Shown: piece by piece, positions 35,199-42,738 of the stretch
Layout of the letters: every line of letters begins with the position of its first letter
How positions within the stretch are numbered: the first letter of the stretch is position 1
Assembly (NCBI GenBank): GCA_965217825.1
Contig: OZ244571.1
Location: 3,038,001 to 3,102,000, forward strand
Length of the DNA stretch: 64,000 bases
Origin: VXNE01 sp965217825
Lineage (GTDB): Bacteria > Pseudomonadota > Gammaproteobacteria > Pseudomonadales > Azotimanducaceae
Reading direction: 5' to 3'
Notes under the pieces: generated by a model
Told to the model about the DNA's origin: nothing
What the model saw: only the letters and a program-made list of their open reading frames with translations
Database searches by the model: none
Translations under genes and position numbers: made by a program

Positions 35199-35833
35199 GT
35201 TCGAAACACCCACGGCGCGCGCTGCCTGTGTCGCTGTTCGAAGTCGCGGATCGCCGCCGCGCATTCCAGTGTCATCCCGATGTCGTCCAGACCATGCAAC
35301 AGCCGCTGCTTGCGTTCGGCTGCGATGTCGAACCGCCAGGACGCGCCGTCATCCGCGGTCACGCACTGTCTCGGCAAGTCCACTTCGAGCGAGAACCCGG
35401 GCGCCTTGACGCGCTCGAACAGCGCATCGATCGCGTCAGCGGCCAGCACGACCAATAGCAAGCCGTTGTTGGCGCTGTTGGTGAAGAAAATATCCGCGAA
35501 ACTCGGCGCGATGACGCAGCGAAAACCGTACTCCATCAGCGCCCACACAGCATGTTCACGGCTGGAACCGCATCCGAAGTTGTCCCGCGCGACAAGAATA
35601 CTAGCGCCCTGGAAGCGCACCGCGTTGAGGACAAAGTCCGGGTTCGGCCGCCGCTCGTCTTGCTTTTTGCCCATATCCCCTTCGTCGAGATAGCGCCATG
35701 CGTCGAACAGGTTGTCGCCAAAGCCGGTGCGCAGAATCGACTTCAGATACTGTTTGGGGATGATCTGGTCAGTATCGACGCTGGCCCGGTCCATGGGCGC
35801 GACCAATCCCCGGTGAATGTCGAAACTCTCCAT
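35195..35833 (-). CDS. leuD: 3-Isopropylmalate dehydratase small subunit
   Basis: LeuD is the swivelling domain subunit that, with LeuC, isomerises 2- to 3-isopropylmalate. The 212-residue protein has the signature TDQIIPKQYLK, VARDNFGCGSSREHAVWAL and ANNGLLLVVL. It follows leuC after 82 bp and overlaps leuB by 4 bp. Confidence 0.95.
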   Translation of the reverse strand: MESFDIHRGLVAPMDRASVDTDQIIPKQYLKSILRTGFGDNLFDAWRYLDEGDMGKKQDERRPNPDFVLNAVRFQGASILVARDNFGCGSSREHAVWALMEYGFRCVIAPSFADIFFTNSANNGLLLVVLAADAIDALFERVKAPGFSLEVDLPRQCVTADDGASWRFDIAAERKQRLLHGLDDIGMTLECAAAIRDFEQRHRQRAPWVFRT

Positions 35834-35915
35834 GCAAACCTCCGTCAGGCCATTCCTTGGCGCGGCCCTGTCTGTCGCTTCAGCTTCCTAGCGCGTCCAT
35901 CGAGCGAATCGCGGA

Positions 35916-37334
35916 CTACGCCGCCATTTCCCTCGGGTCGGCAAGGTAACCGGCCACCGCGCTGGCAGCGGCGGTTGCCGGGCTCACCAGATGCGTGCGG
36001 CCGCCGTGGCCCTGCCGGCCCTCGAAATTGCGGTTCGATGTCGAAGCGCAGCGTTCGCCCGGGTAGAGGCGGTCCGCGTTCATCGCCAGGCACATCGAAC
36101 AACCCGGCTCGCGCCACTCGAAACCGGCGTCGATGAACACCTTGTCCAGACCCTCCTCCTCGGCCTGGCGCTTGACCAGACCAGACCCCGGGACGACCAG
36201 CGCCTGGGGCACGCGGACCTTGCGGCCTTCGGCGATGCCCGCCGCGATTCGTAGATCTTCGATGCGCGCATTGGTGCAGGATCCGATGAAGACCTTGTCG
36301 AGAGAGATCTGCGTCATCGGAGTGCCCGGCTCCAGATCCATATATCCCAAGGCGCGGGACGCCACCTCCGCCTTGATCGGATCCTCGAAGGCCGCCGGGT
36401 CGGGTACGCCCTCATCGATGTCGACGACAAGCTCCGGGGATGTGCCCCAACTCACCTGCGGCGCCAATGTGCGGGCATCGATACGCACTTCGCGGTCGAA
36501 CGCCGCGTCCGCATCCGAACGCAAGGTATTCCAATAGGTCGCCGCTGCAGCCCAATCGTCGCCCGACGGTGCCAATGGACGCCCCGCCACATAGTCGAGG
36601 GTCGTCTCGTCCACGGCGACCAGGCCCGCGCGGGCGCCCGCCTCGATAGCCATGTTGCACACCGTCATCCGGCCTTCCATGGATAATTCGGTAATCGCCC
36701 GACCGGTAAATTCGATCACATGCCCCGTCGCGCCGGCCGTGCCGATGCGGCGGATCACCGCGAGGATCAGATCCTTCGCGTGCACTCCAGTCTGCAACTC
36801 GCCTTCGACATCGATGCGCATGTTGCCGCTCTTGTGCTGGACCAGGCACTGCGTCGCCAGGACGTGCTCGACCTCGGATGTGCCGATCCCCTGTGCCAGC
36901 GCCGCGAAGGCGCCGTGCGTGGAAGTATGCGAATCGCCGCAAACGATGGTCATGCCCGGCAGCGTCGCGCCCTGCTCCGGTCCCATGACGTGGACGATGC
37001 CCTGGCGGACATCGTTGATGCCGAACTCCTCGATGCCGAAATCGCGGCAATTGGCGTCGAGCGTCTGCACCTGAATGCGCGCCACCTCGTCGGCGATGCC
37101 CTCGACTCCCGTCGCCCGTTCGCGGTACACGGTGGGAACGTTGTGGTCCGGCGTCGCCAGATTCGCGCCCACGCGCCAGGGGGCGCGACCCGCGAGGCGC
37201 AGGCCTTCGAACGCCTGGGGCGACGTGACCTCGTGCAAGAGATGCCGGTCCACGTACATCAGGCTCATGCCGTCCGCGCGTTCGCCGACCCAGTGCGCTT
37301 CCCATATCTTGTCGTAGAGCGTCTTGCCGCCCAT
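35916..37334 (-). CDS. leuC: 3-Isopropylmalate dehydratase large subunit
   Basis: LeuC is the aconitase-family subunit that binds the [4Fe-4S] cluster. Cluster cysteines are in KVFIGSCTNARIEDLR and WREPGCSMCLAMN. Other blocks are CGDSHTSTHGAFAALAQGIG and TPDHNVPT. The length (472) matches E. coli LeuC (466). It is the first gene of leuC-leuD-leuB-asd; leuA is not in this cluster or elsewhere in the window. Confidence 0.96.
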   Translation of the reverse strand: MGGKTLYDKIWEAHWVGERADGMSLMYVDRHLLHEVTSPQAFEGLRLAGRAPWRVGANLATPDHNVPTVYRERATGVEGIADEVARIQVQTLDANCRDFGIEEFGINDVRQGIVHVMGPEQGATLPGMTIVCGDSHTSTHGAFAALAQGIGTSEVEHVLATQCLVQHKSGNMRIDVEGELQTGVHAKDLILAVIRRIGTAGATGHVIEFTGRAITELSMEGRMTVCNMAIEAGARAGLVAVDETTLDYVAGRPLAPSGDDWAAAATYWNTLRSDADAAFDREVRIDARTLAPQVSWGTSPELVVDIDEGVPDPAAFEDPIKAEVASRALGYMDLEPGTPMTQISLDKVFIGSCTNARIEDLRIAAGIAEGRKVRVPQALVVPGSGLVKRQAEEEGLDKVFIDAGFEWREPGCSMCLAMNADRLYPGERCASTSNRNFEGRQGHGGRTHLVSPATAAASAVAGYLADPREMAA

Positions 37335-37440
37335 GCGCGAACCGCCCGGCAGTCAATTGATCAAACAGCGATTTTACGCCGGATCGGACGCGTTCTGCAT
37401 GCGGATGCGGCGACAGGAGGCCAACGCCACCGCATTCACG

Positions 37441-38400
37441 TCAATCATTGCGCCCAAACATCACGGCTTCCCAGAAACCGATCATATCCTCGCGGAACAG
37501 TTCGGCCTGGTTGCCCTCGCTGCCGATGCGTGCCCCCGTACGCCCGTAGCCCGCCTTCAGCGCATAGATCATGACATCGCGCTCGCTAAGGTCGGGATCC
37601 GCCTCCGGGGCGAGCGGATGAATCAGGGCGCCATCTTTGCGGATGTAAACGGTCGGGGCCGCCGGCGCGACCTTCGCGTCTTCGATCAACTCCAGGGGGG
37701 TGTCCCGATCAAAGCCGTGGTGCGCGTCCCTGAATATCCGGCAACTCGAGCTGCCGCCGCAAAGCCGTATCGCGTGCATGTGCGCCTGGACCTGCTGCGG
37801 CAAACACCACTCGTCCCGGTCGCCGATCACGGATCGCACAACCGTCGTCCCGACATTGGGTTGCCGAAACTGTAGCCCCGACCACGGATACGCGGCGTAG
37901 ACGCCGCGCAAGGTTGGAGAACCAACGTCCACGAGATGCGCCATGCAGGCTGCGGATAGCACCGCCGACCCGCCCCGACTATGGCCTTGCGCCCCGATAC
38001 GCGTGGCGTCGATTTCGTTGCGCGAGGACAGGACGCGTACCGTCGCCAAGACATCCCAGGCGCTGGCGGCGAATGAGTATTGTGTTTGGTTTGCCACCGT
38101 CGACACAACGCCCCGTTCCCCAAAGGGATCAACCACGCAGGCCGCGAGTCCACGATCCGTAAGCAGCCGCGCTGCCGCGACGTGGGGTGGCCCGACGCCG
38201 AGGCTGCCCGGCACGACGATGACAACGGGCCAGACACCCTGCCCCGTCGGCAAGAAAAGCTTGGCGAGAATCTCCGCCTTCGGCATCGAGCCGGACGCCG
38301 ATATAGCCTGAAAAAAGCCTGTCGGGCTGGCCGTCGGAATATCGACCGTCCTGCCCTCAATGCCGTTGTCAAGTGCGGTCAAGTCATCGAAATAGGCCAA
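37441..38400 (-). CDS. Alpha/beta hydrolase, dienelactone-hydrolase-like
   Basis: This is a 319-residue soluble protein without a signal peptide. The alpha/beta-hydrolase nucleophile elbow is GAQGHSRGGSAVL (G-x-S-x-G). The acid is probably in VIGDRDEWCLP and the base His is in RDAHHGFDRDTP, the usual place for dienelactone hydrolases. An oxyanion stretch VVIVVPGSLGVGPPH precedes them. The substrate cannot be told from sequence. It starts the accessory stretch next to leuC. I see no operon partner; the next genes upstream are remnants. Confidence 0.75.
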   Translation of the reverse strand: MAYFDDLTALDNGIEGRTVDIPTASPTGFFQAISASGSMPKAEILAKLFLPTGQGVWPVVIVVPGSLGVGPPHVAAARLLTDRGLAACVVDPFGERGVVSTVANQTQYSFAASAWDVLATVRVLSSRNEIDATRIGAQGHSRGGSAVLSAACMAHLVDVGSPTLRGVYAAYPWSGLQFRQPNVGTTVVRSVIGDRDEWCLPQQVQAHMHAIRLCGGSSSCRIFRDAHHGFDRDTPLELIEDAKVAPAAPTVYIRKDGALIHPLAPEADPDLSERDVMIYALKAGYGRTGARIGSEGNQAELFREDMIGFWEAVMFGRND

Positions 38401-38665
38401 CTGGGCACCGCCCTTTGTTTCCGTCCCGTTGCGAGACGGACATTCGCGTCTTCAACTCCATGGAAAGGCCAAAATGCAACCCCGCCACTTCACGCGGTTC
38501 CGTCAAGTCGATGCAGTGGTTGATCCCCGCTTCCAGCAAAGCCTGCAACCTTTCTCGGGCCTCGCTATCGGCCACCGGGCCTGGATATGCTCCCGCCGCA
38601 AAGCGCCAAGGCTTGACACAATAGCAGTTGGGTGTCGGGCGGTCGTCGCTATCGGGTGATCGCAT
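38384..38665 (-). pseudogene. N-terminal remnant of a tyrosine-phosphatase-like protein
   Basis: TPNCYCVKPWRFAAGAYPGP followed by ERLQALLEAGINHCIDLTEP resembles the N-terminal part of small dual-specificity or tyrosine phosphatases (W-x-V-x-P-x-R-F-x-A-G...IDLTE). The similarity ends near VAGL. The rest of the frame (HFGLSMELKTRMS) is not recognised, and the catalytic C-x5-R loop is absent. It overlaps the start of the hydrolase gene by 17 bp. This is most likely a truncated, non-functional gene. Confidence 0.5.
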
Positions 38666-38985
38666 GTTCCCGTCGCTTCGGGAAAGAACGATTTCATGAT
38701 CGGCATTCTCGCGTTCTACCAATTCGGCCATGTCGATACGGGCGCGACAACCATCGCTCTTGAGCTTGGAGCGATTCCTGACTGCCAACAGGAACTCTCT
38801 CCCGTGGTGTTCTGGGATGAAGGGCGCACCCATTGCTGGGCACTGTCACGTTGGAGATTTTCGGCCTTGGCATCGATCCCGTGAATGGGCGGCTTAATCC
38901 GGTGGATGCGCTGATGCCGGGGCTTCGTTGAGCGCGCCGAAAGAGAAGATGCGCGGCGTCGAACTCGATTGCCCGCTCCCGCGCG
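38666..38985. other. Gene-free segment with short repeats
   Basis: I see no intact gene. 38671-38707 resembles 41933-41969 (CGTCGCTTCGGGAAAG followed by similar bases). 38950-38977 resembles 42232-42259 in the DUF3565 gene (GGCGTCGAACTCGATTGCCC). The second looks like a remnant of the end of a DUF3565 domain. Confidence 0.5.
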
Positions 38986-39205
38986 TCAGGCGCGCTCCAC
39001 TTCGAACGCCGCCAGGTTGCGCTCCTCCCTGCTGAACTCCACCCCCACCAAGTGGATCGGCTCTTCCAAATCGCGATACTTGTCCGCGTAGCGCTGGCGC
39101 TTGAGTTGCGCCATCGCGGCACCCTTCGGGGCCAGTTCGACGACCTTGAACTCGAACAGGTAGAGGGCAAGATGATCCCGAGCGCCCCGCGTGGAGCAGC
39201 TTCAT
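38986..39205 (-). pseudogene. C-terminal remnant of a PD-(D/E)XK nuclease-like protein
   Basis: A frame ending at 38986 reads DHLALYLFEFKVVELAPKGA, then QLKRQRYADKYR, IHLVGVEFSREERNLAAFEV. This is the C-terminal pattern of the PD-(D/E)XK nuclease domain found fused to an AAA-ATPase-like domain (PDDEXK_9 type), with the FEFK metal/catalytic stretch. The N-terminal several hundred residues are missing, and there is no plausible start. It is a decayed fragment. Confidence 0.6.
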
Positions 39206-39299
39206 GCGACGTGTTGCTCCTGGGAATGCACTGCCCTACTCTTGGCCCTGTTGCCAACGAAACAGGGAACGGCGGCCGGTCGTTCGGCGGTGGTCGGGC

Positions 39300-39527
39300 A
39301 TGAACTACAAGAATCGAATCTCAATCGAACCGGGCAAACGCGGTGGGAAACCCTGCATCCGCGGGATGAGAATCACTGTGTACGATGTACTGGACTATCT
39401 CGCCTCGGGCATGTCGGAGCAGGAAATTCTGGACGACTTTCCGGACTTGACGCGGGATGACCTTCGCGCCTGCCTCGCGTTTGCCGCCGACCGCGAGCGG
39501 CGGCTCGTGTCATTCGGCGCCTTTTGA
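39300..39527 (+). CDS. DUF433 antitoxin-like protein
   Basis: This is a 75-residue protein with the DUF433 pattern: ISIEPGKRGGKPCIRGMRIT, VYDVLDYLASGMSEQEILDD and FPDLTRDDLRACLAFAADRE. DUF433 proteins contain a helix-turn-helix and are usually paired with a DUF5615 PIN-like partner, as here. The start is ATG at 39300. Its stop overlaps the TTG start of the next gene. The likely role is antitoxin and autorepressor. Confidence 0.85.
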   Translation: MNYKNRISIEPGKRGGKPCIRGMRITVYDVLDYLASGMSEQEILDDFPDLTRDDLRACLAFAADRERRLVSFGAF

Positions 39528-39868
39528 AACTGTTATTCGACCACAATCTCTCGCACAAACTCGTCGGGCGTTTGGGCGACGCATTTCCCGATTCGGAACA
39601 CGTGCGAAATGTCGGTCTTCAAGAAGCGTCCGATCATGCCGTGTGGGAGTACGCAAGATCCAACGGGTTCGCTATCGTTTCGAAAGATGAGGATTTCCAT
39701 CAACTCAGCTTCCTTCGTGGTCCACCGCCCAAAGTCGTATGGGTCAAATTGGGAAACTGCACTACCGACGATGTGGAACGTGTCTTGCGGGAAAGTCAGC
39801 CGGATTTGCGGGAGCTCGACAACGACGAGGATGCGGCTTTCGCGGTTGTAGTCGGTGGGACGCGTTGA
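39524..39868 (+). CDS. DUF5615 PIN-like toxin
   Basis: This is a 114-residue protein of the DUF5615/PIN-like family. Conserved acidic residues appear in MKLLFDHNLSHKL, ASDHAVWEYARSNG and IVSKDEDFHQLS. These match the D-N...D...D-x-D-F pattern of this ribonuclease-like family. The start is TTG at 39524, overlapping the DUF433 stop by 4 bp, so translation is coupled. The RNA target is unknown. The pair appears intact in both reading frames. Confidence 0.83.
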   Translation: MKLLFDHNLSHKLVGRLGDAFPDSEHVRNVGLQEASDHAVWEYARSNGFAIVSKDEDFHQLSFLRGPPPKVVWVKLGNCTTDDVERVLRESQPDLRELDNDEDAAFAVVVGGTR

Positions 39869-39888
39869 AGCGCAGCCACGTCCACGGG

Positions 39889-40118
39889 TCAGGTGTCGTC
39901 GAGCTCGAAAAACGGCACCTTCTGCTCCGGACCGTGATCGACGAACACCGAGCGGACGGAGCGGCCAATCAGATCCTCCGGCGGTCTCCCGGCGAGGCGG
40001 CTGTACATCAACGGACCTTCCGCCAGGTCGACGGCCGCGAACACATAGGGCGCTTCCGGGCCGAAGCCCGCGTGGTGGGGTCGATGCACCATGGCAGCCT
40101 TCCCAGAACGGTGCGTTG
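39889..40118 (-). pseudogene. DUF35 (Zn-ribbon/OB-fold) protein remnant
   Basis: A C-terminal OB-fold stretch (GFGPEAPYVFAAVDLAEGP, LIGRSVRSVFVDHG, VPFFELDD) resembles the C-terminal half of DUF35 acyl-CoA-associated OB-fold proteins. Just upstream, in another frame, INAPFWEGCHG looks like the N-terminal PFW motif of the same family. The zinc ribbon between them is gone. The gene is internally deleted and frameshifted. 40119-40338 shows nothing recognisable. Confidence 0.5.
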
Positions 40119-40338
40119 ATCGGTGTCCTGCGCGGATTCGGTTTCGGAGTCATCGGGGCCGTCCTCTCAGCACCGCGACGCGGCGGCCGGTCCTGCCGTG
40201 CAGCGTCTCGATCAGGTGTCGAAGGCGCGCCGCCGCACCCACTCAAAGAGATCGTTGTCCGCAACTCAAGCAACCTGGATGCGGTATTGCTCGCCGGAGG
40301 TGGTACTGTAGGGACAACTTCAGTCGGGGGATTGGGCC

Positions 40339-41061
40339 ATGCCGCGAACGGCGCAGACCAGGGGACGATGCGGCTACTGCGGGCGGGAAATGACGTGCAC
40401 GGGGCTGGGGCGACATCTTCGGAGCTGTGCCGAGAGGCGCGAGGCGACCGAACAGGCCAACGGCAGGGCGGGACCGAACGAACGTCTCCACCACCTTCAG
40501 GTTCGGGACGGCTACGGTTTGGGCTACTGGTTGCATCTTGAGATGAACGGCAGCGCGACCTTGTTCGACCTGGACTATTACCTGCGCCGCATCTGGTTGG
40601 AGTGCTGCGGCCACCTGAGCGCATTCGACATCCGGCGAGTGCAGTACGTGGAATCGCCCGAGGAGTCGTTCGGCTTCTATGATTGCGAGTCCCTGGATGC
40701 GGAAGCGAATGAAGTGTTCGAGCCGGGTTTGGCCTTCACCCACGAATACGACTTCGGCACGACCACCGAGCTTTCGCTCCGCGTAGTGGACCAGCGTAGC
40801 GGCAAGCCGACGACAGACCACGACGTTGCCCTGATGGCGCGCAATGACCCGCTGCGGGTGCCCTGCGAGATATGCGGAGAGCCCGCGCGGGCGATCTGCC
40901 TCCAATGCTGCTACCAAAGCGGCGAGGCCTGGGCGGGTCATGTCTGCGACGATCACGTGGCCGCGCACGCCGAACACGACGACTACGGCAAAATGCCCAT
41001 ATTCAACTCGCCCAGATCGGGCGTTTGCGGGTACGACGGACCGGCGGAGCCACCTTATTGA
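40339..41061 (+). CDS. Plasmid pRiA4b ORF3-like protein with zinc-binding motifs
   Basis: This is a 240-residue protein. Residues 10-35 hold a zinc-finger-like CGYCGREMTCTGLGRHLRSC. The middle has the pRiA4b ORF3 family pattern (LFDLDYYLRRIWLECCGHLS and THEYDFGTTTELSLRV). The C-terminus holds a second cysteine cluster (CEICGEPARAICLQCCYQSG, CDDHVAAH). ATG at 40339 follows a purine-rich site. Proteins of this family occur on plasmids and in accessory DNA; the function is not established. It appears intact, unlike most neighbours. Confidence 0.75.
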   Translation: MPRTAQTRGRCGYCGREMTCTGLGRHLRSCAERREATEQANGRAGPNERLHHLQVRDGYGLGYWLHLEMNGSATLFDLDYYLRRIWLECCGHLSAFDIRRVQYVESPEESFGFYDCESLDAEANEVFEPGLAFTHEYDFGTTTELSLRVVDQRSGKPTTDHDVALMARNDPLRVPCEICGEPARAICLQCCYQSGEAWAGHVCDDHVAAHAEHDDYGKMPIFNSPRSGVCGYDGPAEPPY

Positions 41062-41605
41062 TAGACACGCGATATGTGCGCGGCGTGACCGACCCATGGT
41101 CGCTCGAGGAACAAGCCGCCAACCTGATCAGCGATGCCATCTCGCCTCGATTGCTGCCTGATGTCGAGTTGCTGAGCTACCGCGATACGTACGTCTTGGC
41201 GGTGCAGGTTTTCCCGAGTCCGAATCGTCCGCATCACTTGGGGCCGGATGCGGCAACGGGGACCTATGTGCGGGTCGGGTCCACCAACCGTCGTGCGGAT
41301 GCAGACCTCATTGCCGAAATGGGCCGTTTCGCTCGTCACGAGTCCTTCGACGAGCGCCCCATGCCGGACCTCGACTCGGAAGCGCTGGACTTCCGAGCTG
41401 CTTCAGGGTCTTTTGCAGAGTTCAGACAGCTCGCGCAGCCCGATCTCGATATCCACGGCCTGCTCACCGCCCACCAAGGGCGCAAGGCCTCTCGCCGCGC
41501 GCCACCCGAAGTCGGCTGGCGAAGCTGGTCGAGCGGGGCCTGGTAGTGGAAATCGGTAGCGGACCGCGCGATCCGAAACGAACGTACGACAGGGCACGAG
41601 AATAG
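41058..41605 (+). pseudogene. AlbA_2 / divergent AAA-4-type transcriptional regulator remnant
   Basis: The frame beginning near 41058 reads RYVRGVTDPWSLEEQAANLI, YVLAVQVFPSPNRPHHLG, GTYVRVGSTNRRADADLI, and ESFDERPMPDLDSEALDFRA. These match the end of an AlbA_2 DNA-binding (Schlafen-like) domain. Near 41521 a different frame encodes LVERGLVVEIGSGPRDPKRT, resembling the C-terminal winged helix of the same proteins. The first part of the AlbA domain and the central region are lost, and a frameshift separates the ends. Confidence 0.65.
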
Positions 41606-41608
41606 ACT

Positions 41609-41968
41609 TCAATGCCTCGTTGCGTCGGATCGCATGAAACAAAGCCGCCGCCAACGCCGGAGGACTCGAACGTCGGAGTTCCTGAGCGTCACGGGCGCGC
41701 GCCAATCCAGCGGGCTAATGGCTTCGCTCCGAAACGCTTCCCGCGTCACTTGGGCAATCTCCCTCACGCTCTGCCGCAGCAAATTGATTTCTGATCGTGT
41801 CAACATCCGGAGAACGGGTTCGATACCGAGCTTCCGATTGAGTGTGGCAGTTGCAGGCGTGAGCGAAGCGGGCACGCCACCACTTTTCGAAGTCCCCTTC
41901 ATGCTTTCTTCTGAGTTCATGCGGTTGCTCCGCGTCGCTTCGGGAAAGGACGATTCGATGATCGACAT
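41609..41968 (-). CDS. Small hypothetical protein
   Basis: This is a possible 119-residue protein that I do not recognise. The start is ATG at 41968 (MSIIESSFPEATRS) or 41920 (MNSEESMKG). The central segment LGIEPVLRMLTRSEINLLRQ and SVREIAQVTREAF is helical and looks protein-like; the C-terminus is basic (RVLRRWRRL). A similar N-terminal reading (MPIMKSFFPEAT) occurs on the minus strand near 38706, within the shared short repeat. No ribosome-binding site or partner gene is evident. The call is tentative. Confidence 0.35.
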   Translation of the reverse strand: MSIIESSFPEATRSNRMNSEESMKGTSKSGGVPASLTPATATLNRKLGIEPVLRMLTRSEINLLRQSVREIAQVTREAFRSEAISPLDWRAPVTLRNSDVRVLRRWRRLCFMRSDATRH

Positions 41969-42084
41969 TCGAACTGGTGATGACAAGTGCCCCGTCGCTC
42001 TCCCCGGCTGAGGGATCCTGGCCCGCCCCGCTCGTCGATCATGGAACGACCCGCCGACGCCAAGTCCATCGGAACAGTCTCGTC

Positions 42085-42555
42085 GTGAAGCGCGCGATCT
42101 CGGGTTTTCATCGCGACGAACAAGGCGACTGGGTGGCTGATCTCGACTGCGGCCACGGCCAGCACGTGCGCCATCGTCCGCCATTCGTCAATCGATCATG
42201 GGTCATCTGCGACGAAAGCCGAGAGGTGATGCTCGGCGTCGAACTCGATTGCCCGCGATGCGAGGCGATGGAGTGGCCGGACGATTTCGCACCCTACCGC
42301 CGGACGCGGGAGTTCGACGAAACGACGCTGCCCTCAGGCCTGGCGAAGGACCATGCCACCAGTCGCGGCGTGTGGGCGCGAATCCATGTGGTGTCGGGGG
42401 CACTGAGGTACCATGTCGGCGCGCCGGTTCACCGTGCTTTTCTTGTCGAAGCGGCAGCAACTGCGGTCATCGTCCCGGAGGTTCCGCACCGGGTCGAGGC
42501 GCTCGGGGCGGTGCGGTTCTTTGTCGAGTTCTGGCGCGCGGGAGGCATACGGTAG
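42085..42555 (+). CDS. DUF3565-DUF1971 fusion protein
   Basis: This is a 156-residue protein. The N-terminal half is DUF3565 (VKRAISGFHRDEQGDWVADL, CGHGQHVRHRPPFVNRSWV, GVELDCPRCEAME) with CGHGQHVRH and CPRC, possible metal ligands. The C-terminal half resembles DUF1971, a tellurite-resistance-associated cupin-like domain (PYRRTREFDETTLPSGL, HATSRGVWARIHVVSG, VPEVPHRVEALGAVRFFVEF). GTG at 42085 gives the usual N-terminus VKRAI; the frame stays open further upstream. The biochemical role is unknown. A terminator-like hairpin lies 136 bp after the stop. Confidence 0.75.
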   Translation: MKRAISGFHRDEQGDWVADLDCGHGQHVRHRPPFVNRSWVICDESREVMLGVELDCPRCEAMEWPDDFAPYRRTREFDETTLPSGLAKDHATSRGVWARIHVVSGALRYHVGAPVHRAFLVEAAATAVIVPEVPHRVEALGAVRFFVEFWRAGGIR

Positions 42556-42690
42556 CGATACTTGCGGGGTGCGGGCTATCCGGCCGGCCTGGTGCCCGAG
42601 ATGGTGTCTAGCCCCGCCCAGGAAATACAAATCTGCGTCGTTCATGTAGCCTAGCAATCCAACGCGGCGAATAGCGCTCCGACTGGGAAC

Positions 42691-42723
42691 AACCCGGTTG
42701 GCCACGGGCCACCGGGTTTCTTG
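42691..42723 (+). terminator. Rho-independent terminator-like hairpin before pnkp
   Basis: 42691-42703 pairs with 42707-42718 (12 bp, one bulged T, loop ACG), followed by TTTCTT on the plus strand. It can end transcripts from the DUF3565-DUF1971 gene. It lies only 16 bp before the pnkp start, so it could also act as an attenuator for that operon. Confidence 0.55.
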
Positions 42724-42738
42724 TGGAATGAGGGAATT

